DNA of 64,000 nucleotides from Paracyclopina nana (taxonomy: Eukaryota; Arthropoda; Copepoda; Cyclopoida; Cyclopettidae): the NCBI GenBank assembly GCA_019096065.1, contig JAGUCH010000002.1, forward strand, positions 10,800,501-10,864,500. The letters run 5' to 3'. This document shows, piece after piece, positions 11,460 through 22,500 of the stretch. How positions within the stretch are numbered: the stretch's first letter is position 1; each line of letters opens with the position of its first letter. The notes beneath the pieces were generated by a model. It searched no databases, was not told the DNA's origin, and saw nothing but the letters and a program-made list of their open reading frames with translations. Made by a program: the position numbers and the translations under genes.

Positions 11460-12567
11460 TCATCTCCAATTTTGGGAAGCCTAATCAACACGGCTATTCT
11501 TACAACTCTCCCTGCATTCTTCGCCATTATAGACAAAAAAATTAACTTACATAATCTTGATCTCCGTCATGATCAATTATTCCCAGTTTTTTAGCCTTAG
11601 CTATTGCACTAGTCAAATTGACTCCCGATTTGGCAGTAAATCCCTGAAACAACACTGATCCGTCAAAGTTTGTCTGGTGAGTTGAATTAGTGGGAATTAC
11701 TTTTTTCAAGGGAGTAAAAGCTATAGCAGCGGTCCCATCCATGTACTGTTCTCCATTTTCATAGATTGCTTTGCAAAGCAATTCAACATCAGTTTCCTTC
11801 ATCACCATTGAAGCTTTTTCCTCAGTTTTCTCTGCTCTGAAAAGTTCCAATAACCTAATGTACTTAGCTGCTAAAAATCGTAAGATCGAAGAGCTTACAT
11901 GGCCTGATTCCATTTTAACTGCATCATCTCTTTACTGTCAGCATTAGGCAGTGATTGACAATTCCCTTCCAGGTTTTTGCTACAGCTTCCCCCCACTGAC
12001 TCTTGATATTTCTCTGTTGGAAAGACCGCATAGAGGTTATGTACCACTTATCACGGGTTTTGCATAACATACCCGTTAGACCAGAGACGTTCACTTTTAA
12101 GCTATAATTCGGCTTTTTAGTCTTTTTGGCATCATTCTTCACTATTTCTAGCCAGGTTTTCGTCAACTCTTTTACCCTAAAAAAAGGGGGTGAAGGCAAG
12201 AGCTAATTTCTTGGCAACATACTTTTTGTTATGATGTATCTTGACAACTTTGTGAAGATCTCCAGGATCTTTTCTAGTCTCCCAGAACGTCTTCTTATCC
12301 TCAATGTGTGCTGCTATTCCTGATTCTTGCCCTAAGAATGCTGGTTTTGTCGCCGCTTCTTCAATCTCCTGTTAACAAAATTATCCTTGTATTCGACTTT
12401 TTTGAGATTATTATCCATCATCTCACCTTAGCTTCAATCAATTCCCAAAACTGTTTCCGGTCCATAATTGGCCTCAAAAGAGGCTGCTCTTTAGATTTGG
12501 AACTCTTGCAGCAACGAAGCAAGTTTTCCAAGTATTTGTCAGTTATTTGCTGCAGAGTAAATGCCAT
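11460..12567 (-). CDS. Unrecognised multi-exon gene, about 296 aa, with one frame break
   Basis: I do not recognise the product. Model: exons 12427-12567, 12223-12368, 11899-12176 and 11551-11854, and a speculative last exon 11460-11480. All junctions are GT/AG and phases agree, except that exon 3 needs one extra base, best placed in the GGG run at 11964-11966 (plus CCC). With that base, the frame runs from TWKG into CQSLPNADSKEMMQLKWNQAM and on to exon 4, which contains AEKTEEKASMVMKETDVELL. The protein is lysine-rich and probably soluble, with no signal peptide or membrane segment. Without the extra base it stops at 11924 (179 aa). It could be a real gene with a consensus error, a polymorphic break, or a decaying gene. 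Confidence 0.5.
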
Positions 12568-13741
12568 GATTCTGATCTTTCTCTTGATACTCATTCCAAA
12601 GAGAAAGCAGATGAACTCTGACCTTTTCCTGCTTCCTAGAGTCAGACAACTAGCATTAAGAGTAGACCAAAATAAAAAATGTCCTTGCATATGTGATACA
12701 GCAGAACAGCAGTGACACTACTGTGACAACATTTGCAAAGGATTTCAAAAAATAGTTACAGTTTGAATTCGCAGCCTGTCATGGCCAATGAAGAGACAAA
12801 GCTGATTAGCGCGATGGTTTGCAAACTGCATTTCATGGGGAAAATCAAAGAATCAGCAAGAACTGCTATGTAAAATATCGGTTCTCTGGTCAACGCAACT
12901 CTCTGTTTGAGGATCGATGTGCTGTCTAACAGTCTGATTTACCAATGCACAATTTGTTTGGAAACATGACTTACAAACTGCACGAACGAACATATACAAA
13001 TCATTTTATGCATGTATGGGATGAATAGGAAGCCGAATTAGCCAGTGCCATAAATTCAGACTGAGCTAAGCGGATTAGAGATATGGATTTAAGATGCCAC
13101 GTAACGAAAAAATCCATTGTGCAGTAAAATTCTAGAATCAAATGACATCTATCTACAAAATACACAAATTCTGTAGGATGAATTAGTCAAGTAAGTAGAA
13201 TCTGTAAATGCTAGAGGGCGTCATCTAGCAAAAAATAATATCTGCTGTTAAAATAAGCATTTATTTGGGCGATTGCGCAGTAAAAAATGTACTATGCCTA
13301 ATTAAACCTCTCCATTCCTCATGAGGAAGTTTAACGATACCTATTTTTGCATAACGCTTTAGAGTCCACTTTGGCTTAATTTTTCTGTAGACAGTTTGCT
13401 TAGTTTACTTAGCTCGGCTAAATAGATTTTGGGAACTTATTGTAAAAATGAAGTAGTTCCCTTTGTTCACTTTGAGATTTGGCTTTAACTGGGACTACTT
13501 CTTTATTCTATGGTTTTGGAATTTTTATTCTGTAATACAATTTCGTCGCTTTTTAATTCATTTTATATGGTAGAAAGCAATTTTCGCATGTATAATTCAG
13601 TTTACCAATTCGTCTCAGTTTATTCAACTACACATATATAATATCTATTTATATACGTAAACAATTTACAAAACAAGCGTATAAAACAGCTTAGCATGTA
13701 AAAAAGCACAAAAAGTACAAAAGTTCAATCGGCCGCCGGCC
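12568..13741. other. AT-rich gene-free spacer
   Basis: Upstream of the unrecognised minus-strand gene, so its promoter should lie at the left edge. I see no coding frame with splice context and no RNA gene. About 13600-13700 is very AT-rich ('acacatatataatatctatt'). Confidence 0.45.
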
Positions 13742-14345
13742 TACACACATTGACAATGGACCTATAATCCAAACTACTTACAACACCTAAGAATTATATA
13801 TTTTAAGAAAGCGCATGTCCCAAGGGTTCATTTGGTGATAAAATAAAAATCCTGGCCTATCGCTTCCAATAACAAAATTTTTTTAAAAACGTTTGAGCAA
13901 AAACGGCCCATTTTTTGGGGATAGTTAGCTTCAAAGACCCCCACTAAAATTCAAAAATAAAACTTAAGTTACTTCACAGTAAAATTGCTAGGATGAACAG
14001 AAACGGCGTTATAGCTATGCTAAAAGTGGATTACTGCCAACTTGATTAATTTTGCATAATAATTTTGGTAGCAAATATCTCAATTTGAGGGCATTTTACA
14101 GACTTGCTTATGAAATAAAAAAAGTTAGATCGTCTTTTTTCAGAGGGGGTCATTGCTATAAATAATCTCAAGACGCACTGTAGGTGCTAGACGTTTTTGA
14201 AAATTTTATGTTATGGGAAGCCATTTGCCAGGATTTTAAAATTATTACCAAATGAACCCTAAGAACATAAGCTTTCAGAAAATGCATATTTTTTGGGAGT
14301 TGTAAAGAGTTTGGGTTAGGACCTCCCTTCAAGTCAATGTGTACA
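13742..14345. mobile_element. Hairpin element with about 130-bp inverted arms
   Basis: The left arm (about 13742-13880, 'cacattgac', 'ccaaactacttacaac', 'gcgcatgtcccaagggttca', 'cctggcctatcgcttcc') is the diverged reverse complement of the right arm (about 14213-14345, 'gccaggatttta', 'caaatgaaccctaagaaca', 'aggacctcccttcaagtcaa'). The centre (13880-14210) has no coding frame. Related single-arm copies lie at 4205-4450 and 29820-30000. This is a foldback or MITE-type non-autonomous element. Confidence 0.75.
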
Positions 14346-14500
14346 GCAGCCCATTTTTGTTCCACCGTTTATTATGTTATGCTACTTTTAATTTGGAATT
14401 TGGCAATGAACACCTCAAAATCGTTCCGATCGGAGCTGTAGTTTGAGCTGTGCCTTAGAAAACATTTTCCAAAAAGAGGTCAGCCTTCAGCAAGAATGAG
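14330..14500 (+). repeat. Fragment of the 57059-58312 element
   Basis: The text 'cccatttttgttccaccg' followed by 'gaacacctcaaaatcgttcc' and 'gatcggagctgtagtttgag' matches the body of the outer element at 57059-58312 (around 57323-57384 joined to 57950-58010). It therefore represents that body without the inserted inner MITE. It abuts the hairpin element on the left and the zinc-finger gene's upstream region on the right. Confidence 0.7.
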
Positions 14501-14644
14501 CTAACTGAACTGTTTGAATTCGAAGAGAAATCGCCAACTACAAGGCTTCACAGCCAAAATGTCTTGGATTATCAAATAGCAATATCTGGTAGCTCTGTAC
14601 ATTGAAAGTAACCAACACAAACAACAGTCGCTGCAGTAGCCAGA

Positions 14645-16606
14645 ATGATCCTCAACAAAAGACCTCGGTATGAGGGGAGGTTGGCTACGTGCATGTATTG
14701 TGAGCGGAGGTTGGCAGAGGCTGAGCACCAGAGACACACAACGGAGGCCCATTTACAGCTGCAATTCAAATGCTCGAAGTGCGAGGCTCACTTTGCCCTT
14801 CTGTCGCACCTTAGGGATCACCTGGTCACCCGTCATTGCATGAACAGTGCTCATGACATATCAGTTGAGGAGCTGGCGCAGATCGGCGCAATTGCAGTCC
14901 CCTCGGACTTGCGCTCCCTCTCCTGTCGACTTTGCCAAAAGCTCCTTCTAGCTCAGGACAGGCTGGCGTTGGCAGCTCATATCAAGCATAGGCACGGGCT
15001 GACAGTCCCCAAAAATGTGCTCAAGTATGAGTGTCGGGTATGCTTCAAGGACTTCATGTCCACCGCCCAGTTTGTGTCGATTGAGGAGCATGCTTGCGTC
15101 TTGCTTTTCCAGCATCAGCGCTCTAACTTAAAGCGTGTTCAAGTTGTCCTTGAAGAATGCCTCTACTGCCACGAGTTAATTAGGCCAGAACATCGCGCTA
15201 GCCATCGCGGAAAGCATTGGCAACTGGACTTTCTGTGCGCCAAATGTCCCAGAGCATTTGCAATCTTGGAGGAGATGAAGGAGCACTTGTCCTGGACGCA
15301 AGAAGACTTCTTCCTTGACGCCAGCCAACTACTGGAACGAGGATGGCTTGTCATGCCCAAGGATCTACGATCACTCACTTGTCCCATTTGCCAGCGCCTG
15401 TTTCTCTGCCAAAGCAAGCAAGTCTTAATCCAACACATTGCTGAGCGCCATTCAAGCACCACAAGTAGCCTCAACTTGAACTACAAATGCCGATCTTGCT
15501 CCAAATCCACTGACATTGTCGCCCATTCCTGCTCCAAATCTCATGTGCTCAACGGCAGCAGAGCAGATGAAGGCTTTTTATCGGTGGGCAACATGAAAGA
15601 CATGAGACGAATGGTATGCCGCCTGTGTGGTGTTGAGGTCAACGCCAATCCCTTTGCAGTCATGCTCAAGCATCTGGAGTCACGACATGACAAGTTTCAG
15701 CACTCCGACGTCCTTGACGCGTATGTCAAATTTGGATGCGGTCACTGTCTCGACTTCAGCCCTTCTTCCGTTCATCTTTGGGACAAGCATTTCTCAAGGG
15801 ACTCTCGGTGCTCCGCCATGATGAGTATGCAGCCAACTTCGAAGGAGGACGCAATCGTGGAAGCTGATGACATAAGAAGCATAACTTGCAAGCTATGCAT
15901 GACAGCGTTCGAAAAGTGCGGCTTTGATGTGATCCAAGATCACTTAAAAACGATTCACTCAGTGGAAGAGGACTCACTGACGGACCACGTCAACTTTGGC
16001 TGCCTCTTGTGCCCCAATTTCAGTCCGGTCGATTTGACCTCATGGAAAGAGCATTTCTTTTGCCGCAACACCGCTTGCATACCTTCCCATATTAGAGCCG
16101 TTGAAGAGGCTCACATTCCAGATGAGGATTGCGAAACCATAGACGATGATGATTGTCGAAGACTCTCTTGCAGGGTATGCTCCTTCAAAGCGACCGATTT
16201 CTACGTAATTTGCAGACACTTGGAAGAGTCTCACGACGTTGATACCAGTCCTGTGAATTTGGCTTTTACGGACTTGTTCAAATTCGGATGCAGCCTTTGC
16301 CCAAATTTTCAGCCCACAGTGCGAAAAAAGTGGTCTCGTCATTTTGCACCTGACTTTTCAGCTTGCGAAGGAAGTACTCGAGTGTCAGTGCCAACTGGAG
16401 AATGCAATCGTATTCTTTTCTGGTGCGACGCTTGTAGAGAAACTCGCGAGGATATTGAGCGGCATTTTCAAGGAAGTAACCACCGCAAATCAATGATGGC
16501 CCTCGAAGGCCACCAAGTGATAGTAAACTGTGGAGAATGTCCGTTGAAATTTTCCACCGTGGCCAACCAGCAACTCCACCACAAACTGGCTCATATCACA
16601 AAATGA
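14645..16606 (+). CDS. Intronless modular zinc-finger protein, 653 aa
   Basis: A single-exon protein built from repeats of a roughly 100-residue module. Each module has a line such as DLRSLSCRLC, DLRSLTCPIC, DMRRMVCRLC, DIRSITCKLC or DCRRLSCRVC with a downstream HxxxxH (C2H2-like finger). This is followed by a second Cys pair such as FGCGHC, FGCLLC or FGCSLC, an 'NFSP/DFSP' turn, W and HF. The spacing is unlike canonical TGEKP-linked C2H2 arrays, so DNA binding is not assured; nucleic-acid or protein binding are both possible. A final classical C2H2 finger (CGECPLKFSTV...HHKLAH) closes the protein. No signal peptide or membrane segment. Start: first ATG of the open frame, just upstream of the first CxxC. 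It converges on PIGC, with about 58 bp between stops. Confidence 0.85.
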   Translation: MILNKRPRYEGRLATCMYCERRLAEAEHQRHTTEAHLQLQFKCSKCEAHFALLSHLRDHLVTRHCMNSAHDISVEELAQIGAIAVPSDLRSLSCRLCQKLLLAQDRLALAAHIKHRHGLTVPKNVLKYECRVCFKDFMSTAQFVSIEEHACVLLFQHQRSNLKRVQVVLEECLYCHELIRPEHRASHRGKHWQLDFLCAKCPRAFAILEEMKEHLSWTQEDFFLDASQLLERGWLVMPKDLRSLTCPICQRLFLCQSKQVLIQHIAERHSSTTSSLNLNYKCRSCSKSTDIVAHSCSKSHVLNGSRADEGFLSVGNMKDMRRMVCRLCGVEVNANPFAVMLKHLESRHDKFQHSDVLDAYVKFGCGHCLDFSPSSVHLWDKHFSRDSRCSAMMSMQPTSKEDAIVEADDIRSITCKLCMTAFEKCGFDVIQDHLKTIHSVEEDSLTDHVNFGCLLCPNFSPVDLTSWKEHFFCRNTACIPSHIRAVEEAHIPDEDCETIDDDDCRRLSCRVCSFKATDFYVICRHLEESHDVDTSPVNLAFTDLFKFGCSLCPNFQPTVRKKWSRHFAPDFSACEGSTRVSVPTGECNRILFWCDACRETREDIERHFQGSNHRKSMMALEGHQVIVNCGECPLKFSTVANQQLHHKLAHITK

Positions 16607-16664
16607 TTTTCTCAATCATGACAAGAATAAGTTATATTCAATGTTTCAAAAGAAGGTTGAAGCG

Positions 16665-17607
16665 TTACTGCAACAATGGCCGTTTCAGATGGGAAAAATT
16701 GGGTACGGCCTCATCCCAAGGGCCATGAATGGTATGCTTGTGGGCCTGCCACCGGACAAACAGGGCAGGACAGCCACCAATGACCAAAGTGAAAGCGAAA
16801 CAGGCGCAAATGCTCCCGCTGATTGCATAGAATTGGCCAATGAGTATCACCACGCTTATCACAGTAACGAAGGTGATGGTGAGCAAAAAATGGCCGCAGA
16901 GATCTAGGCGAAAAATGGGGAATAGGACAAAGGCGACCACAGATAGAGCCAGGAGGACAAACGCATCGTAGCTCGACACTAATCTGGATGCCATGCACAC
17001 GGAGGCAAAAAGAGCCGCATTCAGAGAAAGAGCATTAGAAACCACGGCAGCCTTCTCAAGGCCGTAGTTGTGAAAAATCAGATGGACGAACAGCATGAGG
17101 CCGGATGTGGTGTGAATCGTGTCCGTGGAAATGGTGTCCGTCAGCTTGTATAGCACCGGAGACAAGCCAAGGCCAAAGCTGAGAAAAATGGAGACATGCT
17201 GCAAGTCCCTCAATATTGAAATCGATGTGGTATCGGAGGTGGCCAACTGAAGCAGCCTCTTGCCAACATAGCCCACGACTGAGGTTGCCACGCCCACGCT
17301 CAAGACGACGCCGCTGCTTACTGTTCGGTTGTCCAGAGAAATGTAGGCGATGACGAAGAGGAGCACCACGCTCATTTGCATGGCAACCTGTGGCAAAATA
17401 CGTTGCTCAGGCGCCAACGTTCCAATTCAAGCTGCTTACCTGCGATGCCCCCTCGAGGCACTGGCGAAAAGTGTACGTGTGAAGATTTTTATTTTTCTTT
17501 ATGGCTGCCAGGAAGGACTCGGGAGGTGTGTAATTGTCAGGGAAAACTCCCCTCTCGTAAAGGACTTTTCGCCATTGCCGTTTGCCCTCGGCATCACTTT
17601 TCCCCAT
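16665..17607 (-). CDS. PIGC: PIG-C, GPI-GlcNAc transferase subunit
   Basis: Subunit of the ER complex that adds GlcNAc to phosphatidylinositol, the first step of GPI-anchor synthesis. Model: exons 17440-17607 and 16665-17387, 296 aa against 297 in human. Family signatures: WRKVLYERGVFPDNY near the N terminus, SPVLYKLTDTISTDTI and LSLNAALFASVCMASRL in the membrane part, and HGPWDEA near the C terminus; about eight hydrophobic segments. ATG 17607 gives a start (MGKSDAEGKRQWRKV) right before the conserved WRKVLYER. An in-frame upstream ATG at 17673 would lie inside the overlapping GON7-like frame and add unconserved residues. The start overlaps the end of that frame by 14 nt. Confidence 0.95.
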
Positions 17608-17860
17608 TGTTGCAGGGCCTTTTGCATTCAGGCTCGTCCTCGGTTTCGTCGCCATCCTCTTCGAGCTCGTCACCGGCGTGACAGGGGACGCGTGTGCTTA
17701 TGTACTCCGTCAAACAGTCGTTCACCTCTTGTTGCGCTTGCCTCAGTTTCGAGTGCAGGCCAGACAAATAAGATTCACCAGATGTAACAACGGGATAGCC
17801 AAATCCTTTCAAGGGTTCCTTATCGCTGTCGACGATAGAGACGGTCAAATTTTCAGCCAT
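17594..17860 (-). CDS. Small acidic ORF overlapping PIGC, GON7-like (KEOPS)
   Basis: An 88-aa ORF upstream of and overlapping PIGC on the same strand. Its last codons and stop (AATGGGGAAAAGTGA) contain the PIGC start codon. It has an N-terminal beta-like stretch, a helical segment around SYLSGLHSKLRQAQQEVNDC, and a strongly acidic tail (DELEEDGDETEDEPE). This layout resembles animal GON7, the small disordered subunit of the KEOPS/EKC complex that makes the t6A tRNA modification (about 100 aa in human). The match is by pattern only; an unrelated small protein or regulatory upstream ORF is possible. Its position argues that one mRNA carries both frames. Confidence 0.5.
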   Translation of the reverse strand: MAENLTVSIVDSDKEPLKGFGYPVVTSGESYLSGLHSKLRQAQQEVNDCLTEYISTRVPCHAGDELEEDGDETEDEPECKRPCNNGEK

Positions 17861-18183
17861 GGCATATCAGGCAGGGCTCTCACTGTTCAAAACCCAAAAT
17901 AAACAAACATAGCTGGTCAGAACATAGGACTATCTCCCAATGGTAGCAAATCGGTGTCTTGACTTTCTAGAAAATGATGCAAATGGGACCAAAATATTTT
18001 TTAAAAAGTTGTCCAGCTGAAGTAGATTAATAGAACTAGGGCTAGTTTTCGTCCAAATTGCTTTCATTGAAACAATACTTTTATATAAGGCCTGAAAATT
18101 ATCCGCTCAAGCTCGCCTTTGCGTGAAGTAGAAAAACAATAACAATCTGCAGCTTTGGCGTCATTTTCGAAAAACTTGCATAA
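17861..18183. promoter_or_regulatory. Divergent promoter region, GON7-like/PIGC and YEATS4
   Basis: 323 bp between two outward-facing start codons, so it should serve both transcripts. It is AT-rich with a 'ttttatataaggc' string at about 18079-18091, about 95 nt from the YEATS4 ATG, a possible TATA box. No conserved factor site can be named with confidence. Confidence 0.4.
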
Positions 18184-18994
18184 ATGTCTGATTCAGGCAG
18201 CGTGAGCGGTGGGGCAGAAGCCGCCCGCGTCAAGGGCGAAACGATCGTGAAGGCCATCGTGTACGGCAACAACTCTCAGCATTTCGGCAAAAAACGCGAG
18301 CCCGACGGCCACACGCACGAATGGACTGTGTACGTTAAGCCCTACAACAACGAGGACATGTCGAGCTACGTGAAAAAGGTGCAGTTTCGACTCCACGAGA
18401 GCTACAATAACTGCAACCGAGTCGTGTCCAAGCCCCCGTACGAAGTGAGTGAGACGGGCTGGGGTGAGTTCGAGATCCAGATCAAAATTTTCTTCCAAGA
18501 CTCTGCGGAAAAGCCGGTGATTCTGTATCACGTCCTCAAGCTGTTTCACAATAATCTGTCTGGCGAGCCACAAGCCCAGCCGACGTCGTCTGCTGTTGTG
18601 CAAGGCCGCAAAACAGTCGTCTCCGAGTTCTACGATGAAATCATTTTTCAGGTGAGCTGCGGAACATTTTGGGCGAATGGCGAAACCTCATGCTCGTAGC
18701 TTTCACCCCTTCTCGACATTTCAGGATCCGACACAGTACATGCACACCTTGTTGACCACTGCTCGGCCATTGACGTTATCGGCGTACAAGCACACCACAG
18801 ATTTCGAGGAGCGCCGTAGCAAGAATTTAGCGGCGGTCACCGAGGCTAGGAAAAAGGTTCAAGCCGAAATTGTCGACCTCAAAGATAAAGTGAAAATTGC
18901 CAAGGAGACGATCGTCAAGTTCAAAGCTGAAATCATGAAATGCCAGCAAGACGAAGGGGATGATTTCACCAGCTCCCAAAGCGGTTTCAATTAG
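18184..18994 (+). CDS. YEATS4: YEATS4/GAS41 chromatin reader
   Basis: Subunit of the SRCAP/TIP60-type chromatin complexes that reads acylated histone H3. Model: exons 18184-18651 and 18725-18994, 245 aa (human 227). The YEATS domain begins around [13 protein letters not shown] and includes [43 protein letters not shown] and LYHVLKLF. The second exon encodes the C-terminal coiled coil that in the family mediates dimerisation (from [20 protein letters not shown] on). A polyadenylation signal AATAAA sits at 18997-19002, only two bases after the stop, so the 3' UTR is very short. Confidence 0.95.
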
Positions 18995-19189
18995 GGAATA
19001 AAAACAACTTTTGCATTTTGAATCAGCGACGTCGCGCTGCTTACTGCTATGCTTGTAGCTGCAAAGAAAGCCACTTGGGCCATCTCAAGACGTCGCCTCT
19101 CGCTCCGCTTACTCTTCTGTTACTTCAGGACCACGCGGTCACAGTCTTTATCTCGATTAAAGTCTGCACAGACCTGCTCTTCAGTGAAA

Positions 19190-21290
19190 ATGATCAGTTT
19201 TTTGCAAGTGATCACGGTATTTTTAATCAGTATTTCCAACGCACACAGCAAGGGTAAGAATAATTGGACAATCTTCAGTCTGACATTGTCAGGCATTATG
19301 CTGCTACTTCTTGCTATTCTTTGAACGAGTGCAATTGCAGCATTTAGAGTTGTTGTTGCCAAACGTAATTTTAATTTTGTAAAAGGAAGGCCTTGAACTC
19401 AGAGGCAACATCTGCCTTTGTTTCTTTTGAAAGGAGTTTTTTAGCGTTAGGCAAAAAGTTGGAAGGTTTTTTAAAAAAGTTTTTCCAAGAATTTGCTCGC
19501 AAAAACAAATTGCCAATTGTCATTTTATCTCTGATGCAACTCTGTAAACTAGGGAAGTTTTTAGACTTTGAAAAGTTTGCCCTCATCTCGGGCATCCTCC
19601 CGTACGAAGAATCAACCTCAATAATTTGTTGGGCAAGTCGGAGGCAAGGCTAGGTAAAAAACTTGCCGTTTCTCGGCCTATTTGTGTTGCAAATTGTCAG
19701 TTTGACAAATAGACTGCTCGCATGCTTTCCACGAGAGAATGAAATTTACTGTTAGGTTACCCTTGGGATTGGCAATCCACGAATGCAAAGATCCCCGACG
19801 TTGGCGAAAGAGATCGCGCGTACTCTGAACGAGGAGGTCGGAGAGTTCCAGAGGCCATTCCTGTTCACTCCAATATTACCGTGCTCGAAAGCCATTCCGC
19901 GTCACTGCCGTGCAGGATACAGTTTTTGGGAGAGCACACGGTAACCACCTGCATGCATATTGATTGTATTAGGGAGCGGCAAACTTTTGAACGAGCTTCT
20001 TCAAGGTCTCTTGGCTGCGAAGCAAGGACACCTCCATCCTCTCGGTTGGCTTGCACCAGTTTAGCACTGATAAGCGAATATCGGTCGTTCAGTTGCCACA
20101 GCCTCAAAACAAGGACATCACTGACTTCACGCTTCAGGTAAAATTATCACCTTACACATCATGGCCCACTGAGTTCTCCTTGCGTGGACACCATATCTCG
20201 CAACTCTCACGAAATTGCGAAGCCTAGTCACATTTGAAATTTATTCAAAGAGCCCGCTTTTGCTGGTGCAATAATACGGGACAGATGAACGCACGACTGG
20301 CTTGATAATCGAATTTGCGTTCAGCCTACTATATGGTGGCATGTGCAATGTGGGCTTTTTGCAGATTCAATCAGTGGGCAAGAATGACATCGGTTGGTAC
20401 GACTGCCAAGTCAACACGGAGCCGAAAATTAGCCAAAAAAGCTACCTCGACGTGGTGGAGCAGTCGCAGCGAGACTCCCCGAGCCACACGCCTCGCATGA
20501 TTCCGCAAATGCAAGAGTTTCTCCAATCATACAGTAACGCGAGCAACTTAATTTTCTTGAACAACAGTGCGACTGAGAAACGGGGATGCTTTTCAGACTT
20601 GCCGAAAGTCACGATCTCAGGCCCGTCCGAGGTATGGAGGGAAGAGGGCGAGGCTGTCACCTTGGAATGCACAGGTCATCGTCAGCCTTCGTCAATCCGT
20701 TGGTCGTTCAACGGGCGGCTGCTGAGGCAAAGGCCGAATTTGGAGGTGGAAACGAGCGGATCGACGAGCTGGCTCAAAGTGCGCAGCCTCGGCCGCGATG
20801 ACGAGGGCATCTACGCCTGCTTCACGGATGAGCGTTCCAAGCCAGCCTCGGTGACGCTCAAGCTCGGAGGTGAGTCTTTTCGAACTTTTAGTAGTAGTAG
20901 TAGTAGTACATTGCAGCGTACGTAGTAGCATCCACTGTCGATGGCGAAGCAGGTGGGCCCGTGGCGCTCGCAAACGTCAAGTTGAGAGATGAGTCGGAAG
21001 CGAGCGTCTTAGCGCAGGAAATTGAGGCTCGATTGGCCTCTGCCGAGGCCAAGCTGGCCAAGCTGGAGCTGCAGGTCAATTCGCTCCTTCTCCGTCTAGG
21101 AGGTACATACTATATCCCACTATGCATCACATAAAATTGAGCTTCGATACTCGCATGCTAACGTTCCTCTTTTCGCGCAGAGGATGGTGGTGCCAAGGAG
21201 TTGGCATCTCGAGTGTCATCGTCCACCAGTCCAGAGTCGACGAGCGTTCTCCTCGTCTCCCTTCTCAGCATCGTTTGGGACCGTTTCTGA
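19190..21290 (+). CDS. Dpr-like two-Ig-domain neuronal surface protein, 361 aa
   Basis: Cell-surface Ig protein of the Dpr (defective proboscis extension response) family, whose members pair with DIP proteins in synaptic partner choice. Model: exons 19190-19253, 19852-19940, 20006-20137, 20365-20869, 20917-21102 and 21181-21290; all phases agree (1086 nt). A signal peptide (MISFLQVITVFLISISNAHS) leads to Ig1 (SASLPCRI...VSWLRSKDTSIL...DFTLQIQSV...DIGWYDCQVNTEP), a roughly 50-residue linker, and Ig2 (VTLECTG...SIRWSFNG...DEGIYACF). A charged helical stretch rich in A/E/K/L follows, then a hydrophobic tail (SVLLVSLLSIVW) that ends the protein, fitting a GPI-anchor signal. The family call rests on Ig1; Ig2 is diverged. 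AATAAA at 21388-21393. Confidence 0.85.
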
Positions 21291-22500
21291 CTAAAAACAA
21301 GATTACCCATTCCGATGTCAGTATTTGAAAGCTCGTTATATTGACCGTACGTACCTATGTGCGAGGCACCTGTGCACTTTCAGGGAAAATAAATGTTGCT
21401 CTACTGACATCTACCGTACTCTTTATCGGTTCGCTAGAAAGGCTTGAAAGATGAGCTTTTTTCCGAATAGCTTCTACTGCATTCACGTATTGTTGAACTT
21501 TCGCGGATTTCGAGAGCACTCCTCGCGACATCTGCGAATGAGGCCAACGTTGAACAGCTCGGAAACATTAGCCACTTTATGAGTAAGCATGCATAACCTC
21601 AAGGCCAGATGGGGAAGCGAAATGACCTGGCAGAAACTCCTAAGCCCTATACACTGCACACTACTTTGAAATGCTGAATGAAACATTTCGACAACTGTGC
21701 ATCCGCTCGAAAGTAAGTTCAATGAGCTAGCCAGTGATCGCAATCAAGCCTTGCTGCTTTGCAACGAGTAACTGCCCGCAATTGTTACAACGACTAACGC
21801 ATTAACCTGAGAACATTCCCCAGCAAAAATAATATACCCTTTATGAACGCTATAGGCTGCTAGGCTTTTAAAATTACTTCCAAGTGGGACTTCAGCTTTC
21901 AGAAGATGTGTAACAACAATATTTTGGTTATTTTGTCTAGGCTGATCTGTAGCAAAGGTCGAACTTATCAACTTGGCGAGGTGGAGTGACAGATTTCCTA
22001 AAAATTGCGCTACCTATTACTTCGAACAGAGTTTCGACCTTTGCAATCTGCTCAGCAATGTGCGTTGGATGATTGCCACTCTCTCTTATATTAAAGTTGA
22101 ACTACTAATCTGGCTACTGCGTAAAATATTTTCCAAGAATTTTCAAAATTTTGAGGACTTTTTTGTGCCGACAAGATGGCGCTGAGTTCTGACGGCTTGA
22201 CGTCATCAGTGCGCGAGCGTAGTTGACCCATTCAGCAGTTGAACTACTTGATGAGAACTACACTAAAAAGTCATAAAGTCTTATAAAATAGCCAATTAAA
22301 CTAAACATGCCAATCTAGCTACATTTTAAATTAGAGCTCTAGCATGCCCGTAAGCCAGCCAAAAGGCTAGCCTAGAATTTCAGGAATAGATGGAATTTCA
22401 CAAAAGATAGCGCCCTTAATAAGATGTAAATATAATTGGTCTTTTAATCTTAGACGCTACTTAGAAATTATACCTTGCAAAAAAATAATTAAGAAAATGA
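21291..22500. other. Gene-free spacer after the Dpr-like gene
   Basis: Contains the Dpr-like 3' UTR up to the AATAAA at 21388-21393. The rest shows no gene or RNA and no repeat matched elsewhere in the window. Confidence 0.4.
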
